Shown: positions 40,256 to 50,805 of the stretch, piece by piece
How positions within the stretch are numbered: position 1 is the stretch's first letter
How the letters are laid out: each line of letters starts with the position of its first letter
From: Closterium sp. Naga37s-1
Taxonomy: Eukaryota > Streptophyta > Zygnematophyceae > Desmidiales > Closteriaceae
Assembly: GCA_947471745.1 (NCBI GenBank)
Contig: CANJKZ010000774.1
Coordinates: forward strand, 2,462,001-2,526,000
DNA length: 64,000 nt
Direction: 5' to 3'
Program-made: the position numbers and the translations under genes
The notes under the pieces: model-generated
What the model saw: only the letters and a program-made list of their open reading frames with translations
Databases searched by the model: none
What the model was told of the DNA's origin: nothing

Positions 40256-43200
40256 TGGTATTCTGAGCAGGTTCCCTAGTGGGAACGTTTTTTTTTAAGG
40301 GCCCACCACAACTTTTTTTTTCCTGCCCTGCCCGAAGCGCGCATCGCGCCCTGCCCGAAGCGCGTCTTGGGCCCTGCCCTACTCTGGCCCGTCGCGGCCC
40401 TGCCTTAGACGCCCGACGCTGGCCCCTTTCCCGCCAGTCGCGGCCCCTTTGCCGCCCGTCGCGGCCTGTTCGCCGCCCGTCGCGGCCCCTTTGCCGCCCG
40501 TCGCGGCCCCCTTTGCCGCCCGTCGCGGCCTGTTCGCCGCCCGTCGCGGCCTCTTCCCACCAGCCGCCCTGTCGCGGCCCCTGCCCAGCACTTCGCCGCC
40601 CGTCGCGGCCTCTGCCCTGCAGCCGCCCCTTGTCGTGGCCACTGCCCTGCTGCCGCCCCAGTCGCGGCCCTACCTTAGCCGCCCATCGCGGCCTCTGCCC
40701 CGCAGCCGCCCCCTGTCGCGGCCCTGCCCTGCTGCCGCCCCTGTCGCGGCCCTGCCTTTGCCGCTGTCGCGGCCTCTGCCCTGCAGCCGCCCCTATCGCG
40801 GCCCTGCTCTGCTGCCGCCCCTGTCGCGGACCTGCCCTGCGGCCGCCCACTGTCGCGGCCCTGCCTTCGCCGCCCGTCACGGCCCCTACCCTGCAGCCGC
40901 CCTCTGTCGCGGCCCTGCCCTACAGCTGCCCCTGTCGTGGCCTTGCCCTGCACCCGCCCCCGGTAAGGACCTGTGCTGTCCTGCCGCGCCGCGCCGCCTG
41001 CTGCCGCGCTGCGCTGCCAGGAACCGAGCCGCGCCGCCCTGCCGAGCCGCGCCGCCCAGCCGAGCCGCGCCGCCTTTGCCGAGCCGCGCCGCCCAGCCGA
41101 ACCGCGCCGCACTGCCGAGCCGCACTGCCCTTCTGCTTGCCCTGCCACTGCTGCTACTGCTGCTATGGCTAGCCCTACTGTTCTCACCTTTGATGCTGAG
41201 GGGCGTGCAGTTGACTTTGACGTGTGGGTTGACGACCTGCAGCTCTTTCTTCAGTGTGACTCTAGGGATGGGGTGTCCCTTTTCGATCACACGTCCGGTG
41301 TCTCTACTGCTCCTGCTGCCACTGCTGACAGTACGGTTCGCTTGCAGTGGACCACTCGTGACGCTGTTGCTCGTCTTGCTGTTCGCAGTCAACTGCCGCC
41401 TGCTGAGCGCGCGCATTTTGGCCAGTACAAGACTGCTCAGTCTTTGTACGACGCTGTAGTTGCGCGCTACTCCTCCCCTGCCACTGCTGCCCTCAGCCGC
41501 CTCATGCTGCCGTACCTTTTCCAGGACCTTGCTGCCTTTGCCACAGTCGCTGACCTCGTTGCTCACCTCCGCACTAGTGACGCCTGCTACCGCGCTTTCT
41601 GGGGGTGCTGGTCCCTGCACTTGCGTTCTTCGCACTGGCAGTCCTCGTGGGGAGACGTGCGGGCTGCCACACACTGCGCAACGCTGCTTCGGTCGCTTGA
41701 CTGACGCCTGGCGTGCCCAGTTTCCTGACGCTGTTGAGCTCCCTCGCTGGCATGATCTGCTTCTGCAGAATGTGCCTATCTTTGATCTTGATTTCGATGC
41801 TATCCTTGCTGCCATGTATGCTTTGACTGATAGTGCTGAGGGTGACTGCTACCTGAGTGTCCCGCCCGACTCGGGCATTGAGGCTGCTGCTCTAGGTGCT
41901 AGTGCGTCTGCTGCTCCAGGTACTAGTGAGTCTGCTGCTCCAGGTGCTGGTACGTCTCCTCTCTCTGGTAGTGCACCTACTGAGGCCTTGAACACTTTCA
42001 CACTTGACTCTGGTGCTTCGCGCTCTTTCTTTAGAGACAGCACCACACTCACGCCGCTCAGTCGGCCTGTCGCAGTCTCCCTGGCTGACCTCTCTGGGGG
42101 ACCAGTCCTTGCGCACTCTTCCACGGTTCTACCGTGTCCTGCGGCCTCGTCGGGCTTGCTGTCGGGTCTCCACCTCCCCTCGTTCTCTACGAACCTGGTG
42201 AGTGGAGCTGACCTCCAGGACGCGTGGGTTGACCAGTTCGCCCCTGGAGGTCAGCGTGTGACCCATTGCACTTGCTCTCGGACGGGCCGCCACCTGGCCA
42301 CGTTCACCCGTCGGCCAGGGTCGAGTCTGTACACACTGACTACTGCGTCTCCTCCGGTCTCTGCGTCTGGTCAGGTAGCCGCGTCTAGTCAGGTGTTTGC
42401 TGCCGCGTCCAGGTCTAGTCATGCGTCTGCCCCCTGCTCGTGTCGTCCTCCCTGCCTCGTCTTCGAGGTATGGCCTCCTGCACCCTTGTCTCGGGACTAC
42501 CCCGGTCCCTCCCTCCCCTTCCTCCGGGGCCTGCCCCTACCTGTGTTCCTTGTGTCGAGGGCCGGCAGCGCGCCGCTCCTCACTCCTCCACGTTCCCTCC
42601 GACAGAGGCTCCTCTGCAGACTCTTCACATGGACGTGTGGGGCCCAGCCCGCGTCCGTGGACAGGGTCACGAGCGTTACTTCCTGCTGGTCGTTGACGAC
42701 TACTCGCGTTACACCACAGTCTTCCCCTTGCACAGCAAGGGTGAGGTCCCAGAGGTGTTGATCGACTGGATCCGCGGTGCTCGTTGCCAGCTCAGCGAGC
42801 GTTTCGGCTCGGACCTTCCTGTTCTGCGCCTGCACTCGGACAGAGGTGGTGAGTTTTCCTCCGACCTCCTGAGGGCTTTCTGTCGTGCGGAGGGCATCCG
42901 CTAGACGTTCACGCTTCCGGCCTCCCCACAGCAAAATGGGATTGCTGAGCGCCGCATTGGCATGGTCATGGACGTCGCTCGTACGTCCATGATTCATGCG
43001 GCTGCTCCCCATTTTCTGTGGCCGTTCACGGTTCAGTACGCTGCGCATCAGATCAACCTTCAGCCTCGTGTCTCCTTGCCGGAGACCACACCTACTCTGC
43101 GGTGGACGGGGAAGGTTGGCGATGCGTCTGTGTTCCGTGTCTGGGGATCTCGTGCTTTTGTCCACGATGCTTCCGCGGACAAGCTGTCCTCCCGTGCCGT

Positions 43201-43543
43201 TCCCTGCGTCTTCCTTGGCTTCCCCCAAGACGCACCCGGGTGGCAGTTCAACCACCCCACCTCACGTCGTGTTCTGTCCTCTCAGGACGTCACGTTTGAT
43301 GAGTCGGTGTCTTACTACTGTCTCTTTCCCTACCGCAGTGCCTCTCTTCCCCCCCCGCCACTCTTCCTAGCACTAGGTACTCCTCCGGTAGACCCCCTCC
43401 CCCCTCAGGGTCCTGCCCCCTCAGGTGTGTCCCAGGTAGACCCTGTCGAGCCTATCGAGGTAGCTGTCGACTCAGGTGCTGCTAGGGGTGCTGAGCCTGC
43501 GGGTGCGGGGACTGGGGGTGTTGGGCCTGGGGATGTCCACTGG

Positions 43544-44337
43544 GGATGCCCACTGAGCAATACGGAAGAGGTCCGGCTTCCTCCGAAGCTCCGTCCACGT
43601 TCTGCTCATCCCAGTAAGCTTCGTCTGCTGCTGAAGCGAAAGCTCGGTTGCCACGGAAGCCGCCCGTGAGGTCTCGATTTGATGCCAGGTTGTCCAGGTA
43701 CGTTTGAAGTGTGAGTCGCTCGTAGAAAATGACATCACGTGCTGCTACTGTTTCCTTCGAGTGGACGTCGAAAATCTTCCATGCGTTGTAATGCTTTTCG
43801 ATGCCTAGGTGTAGCCCCCACTGTTCGTGTTGGGAAAATCTCCTGTCTCTTACAGTGTGCGGTCGGTACTGTACCATGCACCCAAAAACTCGTAACATTT
43901 TCGTGTTGCCCAGTTTTCCTGTCCACAGCAGGTGCGGTGATGCGTTGTTCGGGATCGATGATGACGAGAGCAAGTTGTGCAGCATGACAGCGTGGTCCAT
44001 CGCCTAAGGCCACTGGTGGTTGTGCAGTCGCATGCCACACAACCGTTTGCGCATGGTGTTCTGGAGAGTTCTGTTCATCCGTTCTGCCACGCCTTGCTGT
44101 TGATGGGCGTAGGGAAGTGAGATGAGTCGCTTGATGCCTCGTGCTGCAAGGAACTGCTTGAACCTTTGTGATTGATATTCTCCTCCCCCGTCTGACTGGA
44201 AGCTTTTCAGCTTTGCTCCCGATTCTCGTTTTGCCACATGTAGCCTGGCGACGAAGGCTTCGAAGGCCATGTCGCGACTTGGAAGGTTGAGGTGCCAGAC
44301 GTATCGGGTGGCGGCGTCGATGAAAGTAATCACATGG
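43544..44337 (-). mobile_element. Inverted integrase-region fragment of the element C family inside D (fossil)
   Basis: Minus-strand sequence closely matching about 36670-37460 of element C (for example LLWTGKLGNTKMLRVFGCMV and LHLGIEKHYNAWKIF). It is not a whole element and has no LTRs. The duplicate is at about 60609-61402. Confidence 0.9.
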
Positions 44338-45708
44338 AAAAATGGGATTGCTGAGCGCCGCATTGGCATGGCCATGGACGTAGCTCGTACGTCCATGATC
44401 CATGTGGCTGCTCCCCATTTTCTGTGGCCGTTCGCGGTTCAGTACGCTGCGCATCAGATCAACCTTCAGCCTCGTGTCTCCTTTCCGGAGACCACACCTA
44501 CTCTGGGAAGGTTGGCAATGCGTCCGCGTTCCGTGTCTGGGGATCTCGAGCTTTTGTCCGCGATACTTCCGCGGACAAGCTGTCCTCCCGTGCCGTTCCC
44601 TGCGTCTTCCTTGGCTTCCCCCCTGACGCACCCGGGTGGCAGTTCTACCACCCCACCTCGCGTTGTGTTCTGTCCTCTCAGGACGTCACGTTTGACGAGT
44701 CAGTGTCTTACTACCGTCTCTTTCCCTACCGCACTGCCTCTCTCCCCCCCCCCGCCACTCTTCCTAGCACCAGGTACTCCTCCGGTAGACCCCCTCCCCC
44801 CTCAGGGTCCTGCCTCCTCAGGTGTGTCTCAGGTAGACCCCGCCGAGCCGGTCGAAGTAGCTGTCGACTCAGGTGCTGCTAGGGGTGCTGAGCCTGTGGG
44901 TGCGGGGACTGGGGGTGCGGAGCCTGGAGGTGCTGAGCCTGAGCGTGTGGAGTCTGGGGGTGCTGAGCCTGGGGTTGCTGAGCCTGAGCGTGTGGAGTCT
45001 GGGGGTGCTGAGCCTGAGCGTGTGGAGCCTGGGGGTGCTGAGCCTGGGGGTACTGCGTGTGGGGGTGCTGAGCCTATGCCTGCTGAGTCTGGAGGTTCTC
45101 CGGGTGTCCCGTTGCGGCGGGAGCCCCTCTCGCCGTGCTACTGGAGCTGCTGGGGGTGCTGCTGGTGCTGGAGCTACTGGAGGTGCTGCTGGTGCTGGTG
45201 CTGCTGGAGGTGCTGGTGGTGCTGGAGCTACTGGAGGTGCTGCTGGTGCTGGAGCTGCTGGAGGTGCTGCTGGTGCTGCTGGTGCTGGAGCTGCTGGAGG
45301 TGCTGCTGGTGCTGGAGCTACTGGAGGTGCTGCTGGTGCTGGAGCTGCTGGAGGTGCTGCTGGTGCTGGAGCTACTGGAGCTGATTCTGGTGCTGGTGCT
45401 GCTGGAGGTGCTGCTGGTGCTGGAGCTGCTGGAGGTGCTGCTGGTGCTGAAGCTACTGGAGCTGATTCTGGTGCTGGTGCTGCTGGAGGTGCTGCTGGTG
45501 CTGGAGCTGCTGGAGGTGCTGCTGGAGCCTCTGGTCCTGGAGGTGCTCGTACTGGAGGTACTGGAGCTGCTGGGGCTGGTGGTGCTGCAGGAGTTGGAGC
45601 TGCAGGTATTGGAGCTGCTGGTGCTGCGGGAGTTGTTACTGGAGACCCTGGAGCTGAGGGTACTAGTGCTGTCTCTGCTGTTTCTAGAGGCGCCGCGCGG
45701 CCGCGGCC

Positions 45709-45838
45709 TGTCAAACTCATATATGCTATAGTCTGTTTAGGCTGTAGTGGGGTAGTCCTTAGAGGGTACAACACTTTTGTGTTACCTACTTGTACCCACC
45801 TGCTTTCTAGTTCATTCACTCCGTTCCTGATTCTAACA
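45709..45838 (+). repeat. LTR of element F (130 bp)
   Basis: Very similar to the LTR at 40126-40255, with TG...CA ends and a primer site directly after. The duplicate is at 62774-62903. Confidence 0.85.
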
Positions 45839-45989
45839 TGGTATTCTGAGTAGGTTCCCTAGTGGGAACGTTTTTTAGGGCCCACCACGAAATTTCTCCC
45901 GCCCTGCCCGAAGCGCGCATCGCGCCCTGCCTTAGACGCCCGTCACTGGCTCGTCGCCACGCATCGTGGCCCCCCCTTTGCTGCCCGTC

Positions 45990-46330
45990 GCTGGCCCCTT
46001 AGCCGCCCGTCGGCCCCTTTCGCCGGCCGTCACGGCCCCTTAGCCGCCCGTCGTCGGCCCCTTAGCCGCCCGTCACGGCCCGTTAGCCGCCCGTCGGCCC
46101 CTTAGCCGCCCGTCGGCCCCCCTTAGCCGCCCGTCGCGGCCCCTTAGCCGCCCGTCGGCCCCTTCGCCGCCCGTCACGGCCCCTAAGCCACCCGTCGGCC
46201 CCTTAGCCGCCCGTCGGCCCCTTAGCCGCCCGCTGGCCCCTTATCCGCCCGTCACAGCTCCTAGGCCGCCCGTCGGCCCCCTCGCCGCCCGTCACGGCTC
46301 CTCTTGCCGCCCGTCGACCGCCAGTCCCGG
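45990..46330 (+). repeat. Minisatellite leader of element F
   Basis: About 17 degenerate 18-22-bp units of CCTTAGCCGCCCGTCGGCC, with CACGG and GCGGC variants, between the primer site and gag. No coding potential is recognised. The duplicate is at about 63055-63395. Confidence 0.8.
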
Positions 46331-49300
46331 CCCGCCCGTCACGGCACGGCCGCCTGCTGCGGCCCTGTCCTGCAACCGCCCCCGGTCGCGGCCCTGCCCT
46401 ACAGCCGCCCCCTGCCGCGGCACTGACCTAACACCGCCAGCTGCGGCCCTGCCCTGCACCCGCCCCTGGTAAGCACTGCGCCGCGCCGCGCCGCCAGGAA
46501 CCGAGCCGCGCCGCCCAGCCGAGCCGCGCCGCCCAGCTGAGCCGTGCCGCCCAGCCGAGCCTCGCCGCCCAGCCAAGCCGCGCCGCCCTACTGAGCCGCA
46601 CTGCCCTACACTGCCCTACTGCCTCTGCTGCTACTGCTGCTACTACTGCAACTGCTGCTACTGCTGTTACTGCTGCTACTACTGCTCCTACTGCTGCTAT
46701 GGCTAGCCCTACTGTTCTCACCTTTGATGCTGAGGGACGTGCAGTTGACTTTGACGTGTGGGTTGACGACCTGCAGCTTTTTCTTCAGTGTGATTCTAGG
46801 GATGGGGTATCCCTTTTCGATCACACGTCCCGTGTTTCTACTGCTCCTGCTGCCACTACTGACAGTACGGTTTGCTCGCAGTGGACCACTCGTGACGCTG
46901 TTGCTCGTCTTGTTGTTCGTAGTCACCTGCCGCCTGCTGAGCGTGCGCATTTTGGCCAGTACAAGACTGCTCAGTCTTTGTACGACGTTGTAGTTGCGCG
47001 CTACTCCTCCCCTGCCACTGCTGCCCTCAGCCGCCTCATGCTGCCGTACCTTTTCCCTGCCCTTGCTGCCTTTGCCACAGTTGCTGACCTAGTTGCTCAC
47101 CTCCGCACTAGTGACGCCCGCTACCGCGCTGTCCTTCCCACTGAGTTCTGTGCCAAGAACCCCCCCCCCCCATGTACATCACCCTTTACTACTTAGTCAC
47201 CCGCCTCCCTGACTCCCTTTCTTCAGTCAGGGACCACTTTCTCTCCCTTTGCCCCACCGAGCTCACTGTCGACCTGCTAGAGGAGCGCCTTGCTGCAGCT
47301 GAGAAGAGTATCTTAGCAGTAGGTGCTTCTCGCGGCGACCATCGCACCCCTTTCTTTGAGGGGTGTTCCCCTGTCCCCCTTCTCCACTCTGTTGCTTCTG
47401 CTGCTGCTGTTGACCTCGTTGGCACTGAGGAGGTCGGAGCTGCGTCTGCCCCTAGTGGGAGACGCCGCAACAGCAAGGGCAAGGGGAACAAGGGTGGTGG
47501 AGGGAGCGGCGGGGGAGGCGGTGGAGGAGGTGAAGGAGGCGGAGGGGGTGGCGGTGGTTGTGGGGGTGGTACCGGAAGTGGGGGCTTCAGTGGCGGCGGT
47601 GGAGGTGGTGGAGGCAGCGGCGGAGGTGGTGGAGGCAGCGGCAGCGGTGGTGGAGGTGGCAGCGGCGGTGGTGCTGGTCGAGGTGCAGCCGCGCATCGTG
47701 GAGGCTTTGGTGGTAGCCAGCGCCAGCAGCAGCCGCGCTCCCGTGAGACCCCGTCGGCCAAGCAGCTTCGTGAGTGGTACGCTGGGCGTGGGAGGTCTGG
47801 GGGTGCTGGTCCCTGCATTTACGTTCTTCGCACTGGCAGTCGTCGCGGGGAGGCGTGTGGGCTGCCACACACTACGCAGCGCTGCTTCGGTCGCTTGACT
47901 AACGCCTGGCGTGCCCAGTTCCCTGACGCTGTTGAGCTCCCTCGCTGGCATGATCTGCTTCTACAGAATGTGCCTATCTTTGATCTTGATTTCGATGCTA
48001 TCCTTGCTGCCATGTATGCTTTGACTGATAGTGCTGAGGGTGACTGTTACCTGAGTGTCCCGCCCGACCTGGGCATTGCGGCTGCTGCTCTAGGTGCTAG
48101 TGCATCTGCTGCTCCAGGTGCTGTTGAGTCTGCTGCTCCAAGTGCTGTTGAGTCTGCTCTCTCTAGTAATGCACCTACTGAGGCCTTGCACACTTTCACA
48201 CTTGACTCTGGTGCTTCGCGCTCTTTCTTTAGAGACAGCACCACACTCACGCCGCTCAGTCGGCTTGTCGCAGTCTCCCTTGCTGACCCCTCTGAGGGCC
48301 CAGTCCTTGCACACTCTTCCACGGTTCTACCGTGTCCTGCGGCCCCGTCGGGCTTGCTGTCGGGACTCCACCTCCCCTCGTTCTCTACAAACTTGGTGAG
48401 TGGAGCTGACCTCCAGGATGCGGGGGTTGACCAGTTCGCCCCTGGAGGTCAGCGTGTGACCCACTGCACTTGCTCTCGGACGGGCCGCCACCTGGCCACG
48501 TTCACCCGTAGGCCAGGGTCGAGTGTGTACACACTGACTACTGCGCCTCCTCCAGTCTCTGCGTCTGGTCAGGTAGCTGCGTCTAGTCAGGTGTTTGCTG
48601 CCGCGTCCAGGTCTAGTCCTGCGTGTGCCCCCTGCTCGTGTCGTCCTCTGTCGCACGAGACTCTCCTTTGGCACCACCGCCTTGGTCACCCCTCCCTGCC
48701 TCGTCTTCGAGGTATGGCCTCCCGTACCCTTGTCTCGGGTCTACCCCGGTCCCTCCCTCCCCTTCCTCCGGGGCCTGCCCCTACCTGTGTTCCCTGTGTC
48801 GAGGGCCGGCAGCGCGCCGCTCCTCACTCCTCCACGTTCCCTCCGACTGAGGCTCCTCTGCAGACTCTTCACATGGACGTGTGGGGCCCAGCCCGCGGCC
48901 GTGGACAGGGTCACGAGCGTTACTTCCTGCTGGTCGTTGACGACTACTCGCGTTACACCACAGTCTTCCCCTTGCGCAGCAAGGGTGAGGTCCCTGAGGT
49001 GTTGATCGACTGGATCCGCGGTACTCGTCGCTAGCTCCGCCAGAGTTTTGGCTTTGACCTTCCTGTTCTGCGTGTGCACTCAGACAGAGGTGGTGAGTTT
49101 TCCTCCGACCTTCTGAGGGCCTTCTGTCGTGCGGAGGGCATCCGCCAGACGTTCACGCTTCCAGCCTCCCCACAGCAAAATGGGATTGCTGAGCGCCGCA
49201 TTGGCATGGTCATGGACGTCGCTCGTACGTCCATGATCCATGCGGCTGCTCCCCATTTTCTGCGCATCAGATCAACCTTCAGCCTCGTGTCTCCTTGCCG

Positions 49301-50805
49301 GAGACCACACCTACTATGCGGTGGACGGGGAAGGTTGGCGATGCGTCCGCGTTCCGTGTCTGGGGATCTCGAGATTTTGTCCGCGATACTTCAGCGGACA
49401 AGCTGTCCTCCCGTGCCGTTCCCTGTGTCTTCCTTGGCTTCCCTCCTGACGCACCCGGGTGGCAGTTCTACCACCCCACCTCGCGTCGTGTTCTGTCCTC
49501 TCAGGACGTCACGTTTGACGAGTCGGTGTCTTACTACCGTCTCTTTCCCTACCGCACTGCCTCTCTCCCCCCCCCCGCCGCTCTTCCCAGCACCAGGTAC
49601 TTCCTCGGTAGACCCCCTCCCCCCTCAGGGTCCTGCCCCCTTAGGTGTGTCCCAGGTAGACCGTGTCGAGCCGGTCGAGGTAGCTGTCGACTCAGGTGCT
49701 GCTAGGGGTGCTGAGCCTGCGGGTGGGGGGACTGGGGGTGCGGGGACTGGGAGTGCTGAGTCTGAGGGTGCTGAGTCTGGGGGTGCTGAGTCTGGGCGTG
49801 CTGAGCCTGGGGGTGCTGAGCCTGGGCGTGTAGAGCCTGCGGGTACTGCGTCTGGAGGTGCTGAGCCTGCGCGTGCTGAGCCTGGAGGTGCTCCAGGTGT
49901 CCCGTCGCGGCGGGAGCCCCTCTCTCCACAGCAGCTTCGTGAGTGGTACTCTCGGCGCTGTCGAGATGCTGCTGGTGCTACTGGAGCTGCTGGAGGTGCT
50001 GCTAGTGCTGCTGGAGGTGCTGCTGGTGCTAGAGCTGCTGGAGGTGCTGCTCCTGCTGGAGCTGCTGGAGGTGCTGCTGGTGCTGGAGCTGCTGGAGCTG
50101 CTGGCGGTGCTGCTGGTGCTGGACGTGCTGCTGGTGCTGGGGTTGCTGGAGCTGCTGGAGGTGCTGCTGGTGCTGGAGCTGCTGGAGCTACTGGAGGTGC
50201 TGTTGGGACTGGAGACCCTGGGGCTGAGGGTACCGGTTCTGTCTCTGCTGTTTCTGGAGGCGCTGCACGGCCGCGGCCGTACTACGTTCCACTCCTACAG
50301 CAGGTTCTTGGTTCCCCGCCTTCTTCTGGTCCTCCTCCTCCCTTCCTTAGTCCACCGCCTGTCCAGTCCCAGTCGCAGTTACAGCCGGCCTCTCCTTACT
50401 CTGGACCGACTAGAGGTCTTACGGAGCGTCGTGAGCCTCAGTCGCGTCATGTGTCGCCTGCGTCTCGTTCTGCGTCGCCCGTCCGTACTGTTCGCGCTGG
50501 TCGTGTTTCGCGTCCGCGTCCTCCTCCTGTCCCTGGCACTCACTCTATGACTCTGCGTCCTTCCACTGCTCCACAGCGTGTCCCTCTGCCGTCTCCTCCT
50601 GCGTCCTCTCTTCCTGCCGGTCCGGACCCTGCGTCTGACTCCCTACGTGCTGCTAGTCCAGCTGTCACGCGCTTTCTAGCCACTGCTGTCACTGACCCTC
50701 TGTTTGAGTCCACTGCTGCGTCTGCTCTTGTTACTGAGCTGGTTGACTTTGCTGCAGCCTGTCGCCTAGACTACGCCACTAGTCTTGTTGCTGAGTCTGC
50801 GCCCG

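Larger units (their letters stand above)
40126..45708 (+). mobile_element. Ty1/copia element D, partial and rearranged (fossil)
   Basis: LTR 40126-40255 (TGTCAAAC...TAACA), primer site TGGTATTCTGAGCAGG at 40256-40271, GC-rich leader to 41164, gag from the ATG at 41165 (MASPTVLTFDAEGRAVDFDV), Cys/His motif, protease, integrase and linker. An 0.8-kb inverted piece of element C's family lies at about 43544-44337, and D's own integrase-region sequence occurs on both sides of it. The element runs directly into the LTR at 45709 without RT or RNase H. It is broken, with several breaks. A near-identical copy starts at 57314. Confidence 0.85.
45709..50805 (+). mobile_element. Ty1/copia element F, 5' part (fossil)
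   Basis: LTR 45709-45838, primer site TGGTATTCTGAGTAGG at 45839-45854, GC-rich leader of TTAGCCGCCCGTCGGCCCC-type repeats, gag from the ATG at 46699, Gly-rich linker, Cys/His motif, protease, pre-integrase, integrase and linker. It stops in the linker just before RT and joins the leader of element G at about 50805. It is broken, with a few breaks. A second copy of its start runs from 62774 to the window end. Confidence 0.85.

Noticed and set aside
40227-41187. Arg/Gly- and Pro/Cys-rich frames on both strands of the copia leader
   Set aside because: They are artefacts of GC-rich minisatellite leaders; they lie before gag and are unlike any protein domain.
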